From positions 1 to 54,418 of the forward strand of contig JBKBMT010000010.1 of NCBI GenBank assembly GCA_046295655.1: 54,418 nucleotides of DNA, written 5' to 3'. Shown here piece after piece: positions 8,723 through 16,187 of the stretch. The notes beneath the pieces are model-generated. The model had not been told where the DNA came from, ran no database searches, and worked only from the letters and a program-made list of their open reading frames with translations. The DNA comes from JBKBMT01 sp046295655 (lineage in GTDB: Bacteria > Pseudomonadota > Alphaproteobacteria > Rhodobacterales > Rhodobacteraceae). Made by a program: the position numbers and the translations under genes. Each line of letters opens with the position of its first letter. Position 1 is the first letter of the stretch.

Positions 8723-9913
8723 TCATGCGGCCGCGCGCGATTCGGCGCCGGCGGTTCCCCGATAGAAGTCCTGCGCGGCGGCGACGCCGGAGCCGAGCCG
8801 GACCTTCCAGCCCAGGTCGGCCATGCACATCTCGGCCGTGGCCAGCCCGGACAGCACCATGACGTCGCTCAGCATGCCGAGATGCCCGATGCGGAAGACC
8901 TTGCCCGCGACCTCGCCCAGCCCGACGCCAAAGGCGACGCCGTATTTCTCGGCCGCGAGTTTCACCAGATCGGTGCCGTTGCAGCCATCGGGCACGACGA
9001 CGGCCGTGACGGTGTCGCTGTAAAGTTCGTGTCGCGCCGCGCAGGGGCGCATGCCCCAGGCGGCGACGGCGCGGCGCACCCCTTCGGCCAGGCGGGCATG
9101 ACGGGCATAGACGGCATCCAGTCCCTCGTCTTCCAGCATCTCGATGCTGCGGGCCAGCCCGGCGATCAGCCCGACCGCGGGCGTATAGGGATAGCCGCCG
9201 CCGGCAGTCGCGGTCAGCATGTCACGCAGGTCGAAGAACCCGCGCGGCAACCGCGCCGTCTGCATCGCCGCCAGCGCCTTGGGCGACAGTCCGAGAATGG
9301 CTAGACCGGCGGGCAGCATGAACCCCTTCTGGCTGCCGGCAACCGCCACATCGACGCCCCATCCGGCCATGTCGAAGGGCATCGAGGCGATGGACGACAC
9401 GCCATCGACGAACAGCAATGCCGGGTGTCCGGTCCGGTCCAGCGCGCGCCGTATGCCCGCGATGTCAGAGCGGACGCCGGTCGCAGTCTCGTTATGGGTG
9501 GCCAGCACGACGCGGATCGCATGCGCGCGGTCGGCGGCCAGTGCTGCCTCGATCTCGTCCAGCGGGGCGCCCTCGCCCCAGGGCGCCTCGATCACCTGCA
9601 CGTCAAGGCCGAAGCGCCGGCACAGCTCGATCCAGCGGTGGCTGAACATGCCGAACCGGGCAGCCAGCACGCGGTCGCCAGGGGACAGCGTGTTGGCGAT
9701 CGCTGCCTCCCACCCGCCGGTGCCGGTGGCCGGCAGGATCGCCACCTCTCCCCCGGTCAGGTTCAGCACCCGGCGCACACCCGCAACTGCCGGCCGGAAG
9801 AGGCGCCCGAAGGCTGCCGACCGATGGTCGAGCGTGGGGATGTCGCAGGCCTTGCGAATCTCCTCTGGCATGTTGGTCGGGCCGGGGATGAAGACCGGGT
9901 TGCGGGCGAACAT
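8723..9913 (-). CDS. bhcA: L-aspartate:glyoxylate aminotransferase BhcA
   Basis: A 396-residue class V PLP aminotransferase of the serine-glyoxylate/alanine-glyoxylate type. In the beta-hydroxyaspartate cycle it transfers the amino group of aspartate to glyoxylate, giving glycine and oxaloacetate. The PLP lysine is K196 in VAGSQKGFM; the aspartate FVDGVSSIASMP and the FIPGPTNMPE start are typical. An ATG eight codons upstream exists, but AAGGAGGAG lies 6 bases before the ATG at 9913, which fixes the start there. It is the first gene of the bhcABCD operon and is divergent from bhcR across a 147-base AT-rich region. Confidence 0.93.
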   Translation of the reverse strand: MFARNPVFIPGPTNMPEEIRKACDIPTLDHRSAAFGRLFRPAVAGVRRVLNLTGGEVAILPATGTGGWEAAIANTLSPGDRVLAARFGMFSHRWIELCRRFGLDVQVIEAPWGEGAPLDEIEAALAADRAHAIRVVLATHNETATGVRSDIAGIRRALDRTGHPALLFVDGVSSIASMPFDMAGWGVDVAVAGSQKGFMLPAGLAILGLSPKALAAMQTARLPRGFFDLRDMLTATAGGGYPYTPAVGLIAGLARSIEMLEDEGLDAVYARHARLAEGVRRAVAAWGMRPCAARHELYSDTVTAVVVPDGCNGTDLVKLAAEKYGVAFGVGLGEVAGKVFRIGHLGMLSDVMVLSGLATAEMCMADLGWKVRLGSGVAAAQDFYRGTAGAESRAAA

Positions 9914-9965
9914 GGCGCACTCCTCCTTGGGCGTCATGAAACGGTCCTAGCCGAAGTCGGCCCTG

Positions 9966-10027
9966 CTGCCAATTTTTTCGAAATATTTTTTCACTTGACG
10001 AAAAATCGGATTCTGCCCAGTTTGTCA
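9966..10027. promoter_or_regulatory. AT-rich bhcA-bhcR intergenic control region with candidate operator
   Basis: In an otherwise GC-rich window this stretch contains TTTTTTCG (9973-9980), AAATATTT (9981-9988), a second TTTTTTC (9986-9992) and CGAAAAA (9999-10005). TTTTTCG and CGAAAAA form an inverted repeat around an inner AAATATTT palindrome, the type of site bound by dimeric IclR regulators. A TTGACG hexamer at 9995-10000 could serve as a -35 element toward bhcR, though the matching -10 is poor. Operator assignment is inference. Confidence 0.5.
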
Positions 10028-10060
10028 GGCATCTGGGTTTTTCAGACCGACGGGGCAGGG

Positions 10061-10876
10061 ATGGCGGGTGCACAAAGGGCGCGGGGGCGGCCGCGCGCGT
10101 TCCACGACCGGACGGAGCAGAATACGGTTCAGGCGCTCGACCGCGCGCTGTCGCTGCTGTCGGTTCTGGCCGAAAGCCCCGGTCTGACGCTCTCTGAACT
10201 TGCCGGCACCACCGGGCAGGCCCCGGCGACCGTCTATCGCGCGCTGATCACGTTTCAGGGTCACGGCATGGTCGAGATGGAGGAGCCCGGCCAGGTCTGG
10301 CATGTGGGCTCCGGTGCCTTCCGTATCGGAGCCTCCTTCCTTCGCCGCACCAAGGTGGTCGAACGGGCGCGGCAGCCGATGGACGGGTTGATGCGTGCGA
10401 CGGGCGAGACGGCGAACCTCGGGATCGAGAACCGCGACGAGGTGCTGTTTCTGGCCCAGGTCGAGACCCACGAGGCGATCCGGGCCTTCTTTCCGCCCGG
10501 GACCAAGGGACCAATGCATGCCTCTGGCATCGGCAAGGCCCTGCTGGCCTGGTATCCGGCAGAGCGTATTGCGGCGATCCTGGCCCGGCAGGGTCTGCCC
10601 GGCTTTACCCCGCGCACCCTGACCGACCCGGACATGCTGGCCGCCGACCTTGCCGTGACCCGCGCCCGGGGCTTTGCCGTCGATGATGAGGAACGCGCGC
10701 CGGGCATGCGATGCATCGCCGCGCCGGTGTTCAACGGGCTGGGCGAGCCGGTGGCGGGCCTGTCGGTATCGGGCCCGACGTTCCGGCTTCCGGTCGAAGA
10801 GGCTGCGGCGCTCGGCGCACTTGTGCGCAGGGCGGCCGACACCGTGACCGAGGCGACCGGGGGCCGGCGACCGTGA
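10061..10876 (+). CDS. bhcR: IclR-type regulator of the beta-hydroxyaspartate cycle, BhcR
   Basis: A 271-residue IclR family regulator. Residues ~20-85 form a winged helix-turn-helix (VQALDRALSLLSVL, LTLSELAGTTG, ATVYRALITF). Residues ~95-260 form the IclR effector domain, with the typical MHASGIGKALLAW and GMRCIAAPVF segments. BhcR of Paracoccus denitrificans controls bhcABCD and responds to glyoxylate; the divergent position here implies the same role. The ATG at 10061 follows GGGGCAGGG. The open frame extends far upstream across bhcA but that part is antisense to bhcA and is rejected. Confidence 0.9.
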   Translation: MAGAQRARGRPRAFHDRTEQNTVQALDRALSLLSVLAESPGLTLSELAGTTGQAPATVYRALITFQGHGMVEMEEPGQVWHVGSGAFRIGASFLRRTKVVERARQPMDGLMRATGETANLGIENRDEVLFLAQVETHEAIRAFFPPGTKGPMHASGIGKALLAWYPAERIAAILARQGLPGFTPRTLTDPDMLAADLAVTRARGFAVDDEERAPGMRCIAAPVFNGLGEPVAGLSVSGPTFRLPVEEAAALGALVRRAADTVTEATGGRRP

Positions 10877-10925
10877 CTGCTTTGCGCGGTGCCCGTCCCG
10901 CCGGGACCCGCCTCGGCGGGCATCC

Positions 10926-11561
10926 ATGACCCGCCGGAACCGCGTGCTGCCGACCCAGGAAATCACGGCCCTGCCCCAGCGCGGCCTGTTCATGGGCAAC
11001 CGCGGCTGCCTGCACGCGGCAGACGGCAGCATCCGGCGTCCGTGGCGGCTGCGGGCGTGGATCTGCTGCCGGACGGAGTTCAAGGGCCGCCGCCGCGCCA
11101 TCATGGCACCGGGCCGCTATACCGAGCTGTTCTTCCTCGATGAGGCGGTGGCTCTGGCCGCGGGGCACCGGCCCTGCGCCGAATGTCGCCGCGCCGACTA
11201 CAACCGGTTCCGCGATGCCTGGGCTTCGGCCTTCGGGACACCTGCATCGGCAGCCGGGATGGACGAGGCGCTTCATCGCAGCCGTCTGGACCCGTCAGGA
11301 AGGCAGCGCCCCCACAGCGAGGCCCTGCCGCTGCCGGACGGAGCCTTCGTCGATCTGGACGGCATCCCGCATCTGGTGGCGCAGGGCCGTGTCCATCGGT
11401 TCGGGACCGATGGCTATGGTGCACCGCAGCCGCTGCCCGAAGCCCCGGTCACGGTCCTCACGCCGGCGGTCACGGTCGCCCTGTTGCGCGCCGGCTATGT
11501 GCCCCGGCTTCACCCCTCGCTCGCGCCGCCGGAATCGCGCCAGCGGTTGACGATGGGATAA
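10926..11561 (+). CDS. Uncharacterised protein with Ada-like metal-binding module
   Basis: A 211-residue protein I cannot name. Residues ~25-95 contain GCLH, then WICC, and FFLDEAVALAAGHRPCAECRR. The last segment resembles the EEA-x-x-G-x-RPC-x-x-C signature of Ada-type zinc modules, so Cys28, the WICC cysteines and the PC-x-x-C pair could bind a metal. The remainder (~110-211) is unlike anything I recognise. No signal peptide or membrane segment is seen. It starts 49 bases after bhcR and its 3' end overlaps nadE tail-to-tail by 52 bases, so both C-termini are encoded by the same duplex. A role in DNA or phosphotriester recognition is speculation from the Ada resemblance only. Confidence 0.7.
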   Translation: MTRRNRVLPTQEITALPQRGLFMGNRGCLHAADGSIRRPWRLRAWICCRTEFKGRRRAIMAPGRYTELFFLDEAVALAAGHRPCAECRRADYNRFRDAWASAFGTPASAAGMDEALHRSRLDPSGRQRPHSEALPLPDGAFVDLDGIPHLVAQGRVHRFGTDGYGAPQPLPEAPVTVLTPAVTVALLRAGYVPRLHPSLAPPESRQRLTMG

Positions 11562-13183
11562 CGGCGGTCCAGCCAGAAGGCGCGGTTGGTCAGGCGCACG
11601 CCGGGGGCCGACTGGAACCGCTTGTATTCGCTGATGGCGATCAGATGTTCGACCCGGCTCACGGTCGCCCGGTCGAAACCCTGCGCGACGAGCTCGGCAA
11701 CGGACGCCTCGCGGTCGACCAGCCCCTCGAGGATCGCGTCAAGCACAGGATAGGGCGGCAGGCTGTCCTCGTCCCTCTGGTCGGCGCGCAATTCGGCCGA
11801 AGGCGGACGGTCGATCACCCGCTGCGGAATGACCTCGCCCGGCGGGCCCAGCATCCAGGGCCGGTGATTGGCGTTGCGCCAGCGGCAGGTCTCGAACACC
11901 CGCGTCTTGTAAAGGTCCTTCAGCGGGTTGTAGCCACCGGCCATGTCGCCGTAGATCGTGGCATAGCCGACCGCGACTTCGGACTTGTTGCCGGTGGTCA
12001 GCAGCATCGCGCCGGTCTTGTTCGACACCGCCATCAGCAGAAGACCGCGCAGGCGGCTCTGGATGTTCTCCTCGGTCACATCCGCGGGCGCGCCGGCAAA
12101 GATCGGGGCAAGCGCCGCCTCGACCGCCGCACGGGCCCCGTCGATCGCCACCGTCGCAAACCCCGCGCCCAAGCGTTCGGCGATGGCCGCGGCATCTTCC
12201 AGCGAGATCTGCGCGGTATATTCCGAAGGCAGCATGATGCAGGTCAGGTTGCCGGATCCCAGCGCGTCGGCCGCGATCGCGGCGACCAGCGCGGAATCGA
12301 CACCGCCGGACAGACCGAGCAGGGCCCGCCGGAAGCCGGACTTGCGCATGTAGCCCCGAAGCCCCTCGACCATGGCGCGGTAATCGGTCTCCCAGGCATC
12401 GGGAAGCGGCGCGCGCGCCCCGGGTTCGGCACGCCAGCCGTCGCCCTCGCGGACGAAATCCACGATCTGCGTCGCCTCGTCGAAGGCGGGCATCTGGACG
12501 GCCAGCCGTCCGCCCGGGTTCAGGACGAACGACCCCCCGTCGAACACCTGATCGTCCTGCCCGCCGACCATGTTCAGATACGCAAGGGGCAGGCCGGTCT
12601 CGACCACACGCGCGACCATCAGGTTCAGGCGGATGTCGGTCTTGCCGCGGGCATAGGGCGACCCGTTCGGCACCAGCAGGATCTCGGCCCCGGTCTCGGC
12701 CAGGGTTTCGGTGACATCCGGGTGCCAGGCATCCTCGCAGATCGGGATGCCGACCCGCACCGCGCCGATGCGCACCGGGCCCGAGGGCTGCGCGGCATCG
12801 TAAAGCCGCTTCTCGTCGAACACCTCGAAGTTCGGCAGATGGTGTTTGCGCACCACGGCCGCGATCCGGCCGCGCTCCAGCACGGCCCATGCGTTGCACA
12901 GCCGCCCGCCCGCCCGGTCGGGAACCCCTATGCCCAGCGCCGGCCCGTCCGCGCAGTCCGCCGCAAGGCGGGCAAGCTCCCGTTCCACATCGTCCAGAAA
13001 CGCCGGCCGCTTCACCAGATCCTGAGTCTGATATCCGGTCAGGAACATCTCGGGCAAGGCGACCAGATCGGCACCCTCGGCCTTGCCGGCCTGCCAGGCG
13101 GCACGGGCCTTTGCGGCATTGTCCGTCAGCGCACCGACCGTCGGATCGAGCTGCGCCAGAAGGATGCGGAAACGGTCGGCCAT
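11510..13183 (-). CDS. nadE: Glutamine-dependent NAD+ synthetase
   Basis: A 557-residue two-domain enzyme that amidates nicotinic acid adenine dinucleotide to NAD+ using glutamine and ATP. The N-terminal nitrilase-type glutaminase has the E45 (LPEMF), K113 (RKHHLPN) and C149 (PICEDAWH) triad. The C-terminal N-type ATP pyrophosphatase has LSGGVDSALVA and GNKSEVAVGYATIYGDMAGG. The start at 13183 is chosen because GAAAGGGG precedes it and because the family begins MADRFRILLAQLDP; a longer upstream frame has no such support. The 3' end overlaps the convergent Ada-like gene. Confidence 0.95.
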   Translation of the reverse strand: MADRFRILLAQLDPTVGALTDNAAKARAAWQAGKAEGADLVALPEMFLTGYQTQDLVKRPAFLDDVERELARLAADCADGPALGIGVPDRAGGRLCNAWAVLERGRIAAVVRKHHLPNFEVFDEKRLYDAAQPSGPVRIGAVRVGIPICEDAWHPDVTETLAETGAEILLVPNGSPYARGKTDIRLNLMVARVVETGLPLAYLNMVGGQDDQVFDGGSFVLNPGGRLAVQMPAFDEATQIVDFVREGDGWRAEPGARAPLPDAWETDYRAMVEGLRGYMRKSGFRRALLGLSGGVDSALVAAIAADALGSGNLTCIMLPSEYTAQISLEDAAAIAERLGAGFATVAIDGARAAVEAALAPIFAGAPADVTEENIQSRLRGLLLMAVSNKTGAMLLTTGNKSEVAVGYATIYGDMAGGYNPLKDLYKTRVFETCRWRNANHRPWMLGPPGEVIPQRVIDRPPSAELRADQRDEDSLPPYPVLDAILEGLVDREASVAELVAQGFDRATVSRVEHLIAISEYKRFQSAPGVRLTNRAFWLDRRYPIVNRWRDSGGASEG

Positions 13184-13260
13184 CTGCGGCCCCTTTCGTG
13201 CCAGTGCCGCCCGAGGTTCTAGCAGAACGCCGCGCAAGGAAAAGGTCGCCCCCGGGCGGC

Positions 13261-13289
13261 TTGCCACGATCCGGGGGCACGACTAGGGT
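13261..13289 (+). promoter_or_regulatory. Candidate sigma-70 promoter of the MORN gene
   Basis: TTGCCA (13261-13266), a 17-base spacer and TAGGGT (13284-13289) lie 41 bases before the MORN gene start at 13330. Spacing is ideal and the -35 is good, but the -10 is only partial. Confidence 0.35.
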
Positions 13290-13329
13290 TTGCGCAGAAA
13301 CGGGGCGTTCGACGGCGGAGGACTGGGCG

Positions 13330-14751
13330 ATGCGGAAAATCGGGATCGGCCTGGCAGCCGCGGCCGCGGTCGTCACCATGATCGGCGCGGCGCAGGCACA
13401 GGTGCTGACCAAGCAGTACGCCGACGGTTCGGTCTATGAGGGCACGTTCCGCGACGGGCTCCAGCACGGTCAGGGCACCTACCGGATGCCCGACGGATAC
13501 GAATACTCCGGCGAATGGGTGATGGGCGAGATCCGCGGCGAAGGCCGGGCCCGGTTTCCCAACGGCGCGGTGTACGAAGGCAGCTTTGCCGCCGGCAAGC
13601 CCGAGGGGCGGGGCCGGATAACCTTTGCCGACGGCGGCACCTACGAGGGCGACTGGCAGGACGGCCGCATGACCGGCGAGGGCGTCGCGCGCTATGTCGG
13701 CGGCGAGGTCTATACCGGCAGTTTCGTCAACGGACAGCCGCATGGCCGCGGGGTGATGGAAAGCCCCGGTGGCTATCGCTACGAAGGTGACTGGGTGGAC
13801 GGGGTCAAGCAGGGCCAGGCGCGGATCACCTTTCCCGACGGTGCGGTTTACGAAGGCGCGATCGTCGCCGGCGAACGCTCGGGGCAGGGCACGCTTCTGA
13901 TGCCGGACGGCGTGACCTATGTCGGCGAATGGTCCGGCGGCCAGATGAACGGAATGGGCCGGCTGACCCAGGCAAACGGCGATGTCTATGAAGGCCCGTT
14001 CGTGAACGGCGAAAGACAGGGCGAAGGACGCGTGACCTATGCCGACGGAAGCCGATACGAAGGCGCGTTCCGTGCCGACCGCCGCCATGGTCAGGGCCGG
14101 TTCGTCGCGCCTGACGGCTATGCCTACGAGGGCGAATGGCGCGACGGCCGCATCGCCGGCCAGGGTCGGCTGACCTATGCCGATGGCGCGGTCTATACCG
14201 GCAGCTTCGAGGAGGATGTGCCCGAAGGCCATGGCCGCATCGAATGGCCGGACGGGTCGAGCTATCAGGGCGAATGGCGCGCCGGCCAGATCGAGGGGCG
14301 CGGAATTGCCCGGCATGCTGACGGGTCGAGCTATGAGGGCGATTTCGTCGCCGGCCAGCGCCACGGGTCGGGAACCCTGACCCTGCCCGACGGCTATCGC
14401 TATTCCGGCAGCTGGGTGAACGGTCTGCGCGAGGGCGAGGGCGAGGCGGTCTATGCCGATGGCTCCGTCTATCGCGGGCAGTTCCGCGACGACCTGCGGC
14501 ACGGTCAGGGCGTGCTCGAGCGTCCCGATGGGTTCCGCTACGAAGGCGCCTTCGCGGCCGGCGAGATCGAGGGCGAGGGCCGTGCCGTGTTTCCCGGCGG
14601 CGAGATCTACGAAGGCGCCTTCCGCCGCGGGCGGATGCACGGCGAAGGCGTGATGATCTATCCCGCGGGGCAGGAGGCGCGCGGAATCTGGACCGACGGC
14701 GTCCTGACCGCCCCCGCGCCCGAGACCCCGGAGGAGACGCCGGCCGACTGA
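13330..14751 (+). CDS. Secreted MORN-repeat protein
   Basis: A 473-residue protein made of a signal peptide (residues 1-23, Ala-rich core, AQA cleavage site) followed by 18 recognisable MORN units of 23 residues plus one decayed unit, then a short acidic Pro/Glu tail. Each unit has the form Y-x-G-x-(F/W)-x-x-G-x-x-x-G-x-G. Most units alternate F and W at the fifth position (YEGTF then YSGEW), giving a 46-residue super-repeat. MORN repeats are known for lipid or membrane association and as scaffolds; in bacteria exported forms are poorly understood. Start choice: ATG at 13330 is the one that yields a clean signal peptide. It stands alone between nadE (divergent) and a bidirectional terminator. 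Confidence 0.88.
   Translation: MRKIGIGLAAAAAVVTMIGAAQAQVLTKQYADGSVYEGTFRDGLQHGQGTYRMPDGYEYSGEWVMGEIRGEGRARFPNGAVYEGSFAAGKPEGRGRITFADGGTYEGDWQDGRMTGEGVARYVGGEVYTGSFVNGQPHGRGVMESPGGYRYEGDWVDGVKQGQARITFPDGAVYEGAIVAGERSGQGTLLMPDGVTYVGEWSGGQMNGMGRLTQANGDVYEGPFVNGERQGEGRVTYADGSRYEGAFRADRRHGQGRFVAPDGYAYEGEWRDGRIAGQGRLTYADGAVYTGSFEEDVPEGHGRIEWPDGSSYQGEWRAGQIEGRGIARHADGSSYEGDFVAGQRHGSGTLTLPDGYRYSGSWVNGLREGEGEAVYADGSVYRGQFRDDLRHGQGVLERPDGFRYEGAFAAGEIEGEGRAVFPGGEIYEGAFRRGRMHGEGVMIYPAGQEARGIWTDGVLTAPAPETPEETPAD
13417..14670 (+). repeat. 69-bp coding tandem repeat (MORN array)
   Basis: Eighteen diverged 69-base units encode the MORN repeats. The DNA identity between units is modest, with recurrent blocks such as tatgccgacgg and tacgaaggc, so this is an old array kept by protein selection rather than a fresh expansion. 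Confidence 0.7.
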
Positions 14752-14784
14752 ATGGAGGCGCACGGGCGCCACGGGCCGAAACGA

Positions 14785-14812
14785 GAAGGGCCGCGGAAAC
14801 CCGCGGCCCTTC
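14785..14812. terminator. Bidirectional intrinsic terminator between MORN gene and rpmJ
   Basis: A perfect 12-bp stem (14785-14796 with 14801-14812) with a 4-base loop sits between convergent genes. The arms begin and end GAAGGG/CCCTTC; there is only a short T run either way. Confidence 0.7.
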
Positions 14813-14839
14813 GTCAGATCCGTCGCTGGCGCGAAGCTG

Positions 14840-14965
14840 TCAGCCCTGACGGGCCTTGTAGCGCTTCTGCGTCTTGTTGATCACATAGATCCGGCCCTTG
14901 CGGCGCACGATCTGGCAATCGCGGTGACGCTGCTTGAGCGAGCGGAGCGAGTTGGCAACCTTCAT
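14840..14965 (-). CDS. rpmJ: 50S ribosomal protein L36
   Basis: A 41-residue protein that translates as MKVANSLRSLKQRHRDC followed by QIVRRKGRIYVINKTQKRY and a KARQG end, the alphaproteobacterial L36 form. It has only one cysteine, so it lacks the zinc ribbon of classic L36. It is preceded by AAGGAGAGGACCG before the ATG at 14965. It lies 77 bases downstream of tRNA-Val on the same strand, so the two could be cotranscribed. Confidence 0.95.
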   Translation of the reverse strand: MKVANSLRSLKQRHRDCQIVRRKGRIYVINKTQKRYKARQG

Positions 14966-15042
14966 CGGTCCTCTCCTTTTTCACTCTCTGGTCGCGGCGC
15001 GCGTGCGCCTCGGGTTAAGGTCTGCCCGGTGCGGGCGGCGAA

Positions 15043-15117
<75 letters not shown>

Positions 15118-15172
15118 GGCCGTCAGCCCCGCCCAAACGAAAAGACGCGGGCGGAACCGCGTCGGTGACGGG

Positions 15173-15201
15173 TCTATAGACAGAGTCGCCGGCGCGTTCA
15201 A
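15173..15201 (-). promoter_or_regulatory. Strong sigma-70 promoter of tRNA-Val
   Basis: On the minus strand TTGAAC (15201-15196), a 17-base spacer and TATAGA (15178-15173) lie 56 bases before the tRNA 5' end. It is one of the best promoter matches in the window and may also serve rpmJ. Confidence 0.65.
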
Positions 15202-15293
15202 GGGGATTTCCTTGCTGTCGCAGCGGCCTTGCCGCATGCAGAACATCGACACCTGCCGCGCGCGGGCTATAGTCGTCGCCAGAGGAGGGGGCG

Positions 15294-16148
15294 GTGCACC
15301 AGGCCTACGATCTTTACCTGCCTGCCCGGCGCACGACGCCGGTGGTCTTTGCCTCGCCGCACAGCGGCCGGAACTACGCGCCCGGTTTCCTGTCCGAAAG
15401 CGCGCTGGACCCGCTGGCGGTCCGCTCGTCCGAGGATGCCTTTGTCGATCTTCTGTTCGCCGATGCTCCCGATATGGGGGCGCCGCTGCTGGCGGCCCGC
15501 GCACCGCGAGCCTGGCTTGATCTGAACCGCGCACCGGACGAGCTGGACCCCGCGCTGATCGACGGCGCGCCGCGTGGCATAACCAACCCGCGCATCAGTT
15601 CGGGCCTCGGGGTGATACCCCGGGTCGTCGCGAACGGCCGGGCGATCTATCGCGGCAAGCTCCGGCTGGACGAGGCGCGGGCGCGGATCGAGTCGCACTG
15701 GCACCCCTATCATGCGCGGCTGCGCGAACTGATCGCCGAAAGCCAACGCGATTTCGGCGTTGCGGTGCTGATCGACTGTCACTCGATGCCGCACGAGGCC
15801 ATCGCGAGCCATGCGCGCGCCGGCCGTCCTGTGCCGGAAATCGTTCTTGGCGACCGTTTCGGCGCCGCGGCCGCGGCCGAGGTGGTGGACCGGATCGAAC
15901 AGGCATTCCGGCAGGCGGGTTTCCTTGTTGCCCGGAACACGCCCTTCGCCGGTGCCTATGTCAGCCAGGCCTATGGCAGACCGGATCAGCACCGGCATGT
16001 GGTGCAGGTCGAAATCGACCGCGCGCTCTACATGGACGAGGCGCGCGTCGTGCCCTTGCCGGGTTTCAGAGCCTTCCGCGAAAGGATCGGCCGGGTGATC
16101 GCGGACATCACCGTATCGGACCAGCCCCGGGCCCTGGCCGCCGAGTGA
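15294..16148 (+). CDS. N-formylglutamate amidohydrolase family protein
   Basis: A 284-residue zinc hydrolase of the HutG/N-formylglutamate amidohydrolase family, which releases formate (or another acyl group) from acylated amino acids. Recognised by VVFASPHSGRNY near the N-terminus (metal His), SEDAFVDLLF, LDLNRAPDELDP, VLIDCHSMPHE (metal Asp-x-His) and VQVEIDRALYMDE near the end. The GTG at 15294 is chosen because AGAGGAGGGG precedes it by 3 bases. No other histidine-utilisation gene is in the window, so the substrate is unproven. Confidence 0.85.
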   Translation: MHQAYDLYLPARRTTPVVFASPHSGRNYAPGFLSESALDPLAVRSSEDAFVDLLFADAPDMGAPLLAARAPRAWLDLNRAPDELDPALIDGAPRGITNPRISSGLGVIPRVVANGRAIYRGKLRLDEARARIESHWHPYHARLRELIAESQRDFGVAVLIDCHSMPHEAIASHARAGRPVPEIVLGDRFGAAAAAEVVDRIEQAFRQAGFLVARNTPFAGAYVSQAYGRPDQHRHVVQVEIDRALYMDEARVVPLPGFRAFRERIGRVIADITVSDQPRALAAE

Positions 16149-16187
16149 CCGTTTGCGCGTCCCCCCGGCTCGGGCTAGAAGCGCGGC

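Noticed and set aside
9914..9937. Eight-residue longer start for bhcA (MTPKEECA)
   Set aside because: A strong AAGGAGGAG lies inside this stretch at the correct distance from the ATG at 9913.
9425..10060. Upstream extension of bhcR across bhcA
   Set aside because: Antisense to bhcA; the IclR family N-terminus and a ribosome site place the start at 10061.
13417..14670. Regular DNA repeat considered as CRISPR or satellite
   Set aside because: Period is 69 bases, diverged, without unique spacers, and it translates into MORN units.
13219..14772. 517-codon minus-strand frame opposite the MORN gene
   Set aside because: Its regular repeats mirror the MORN codons on the other strand; the plus-strand MORN protein with signal peptide is the real gene.
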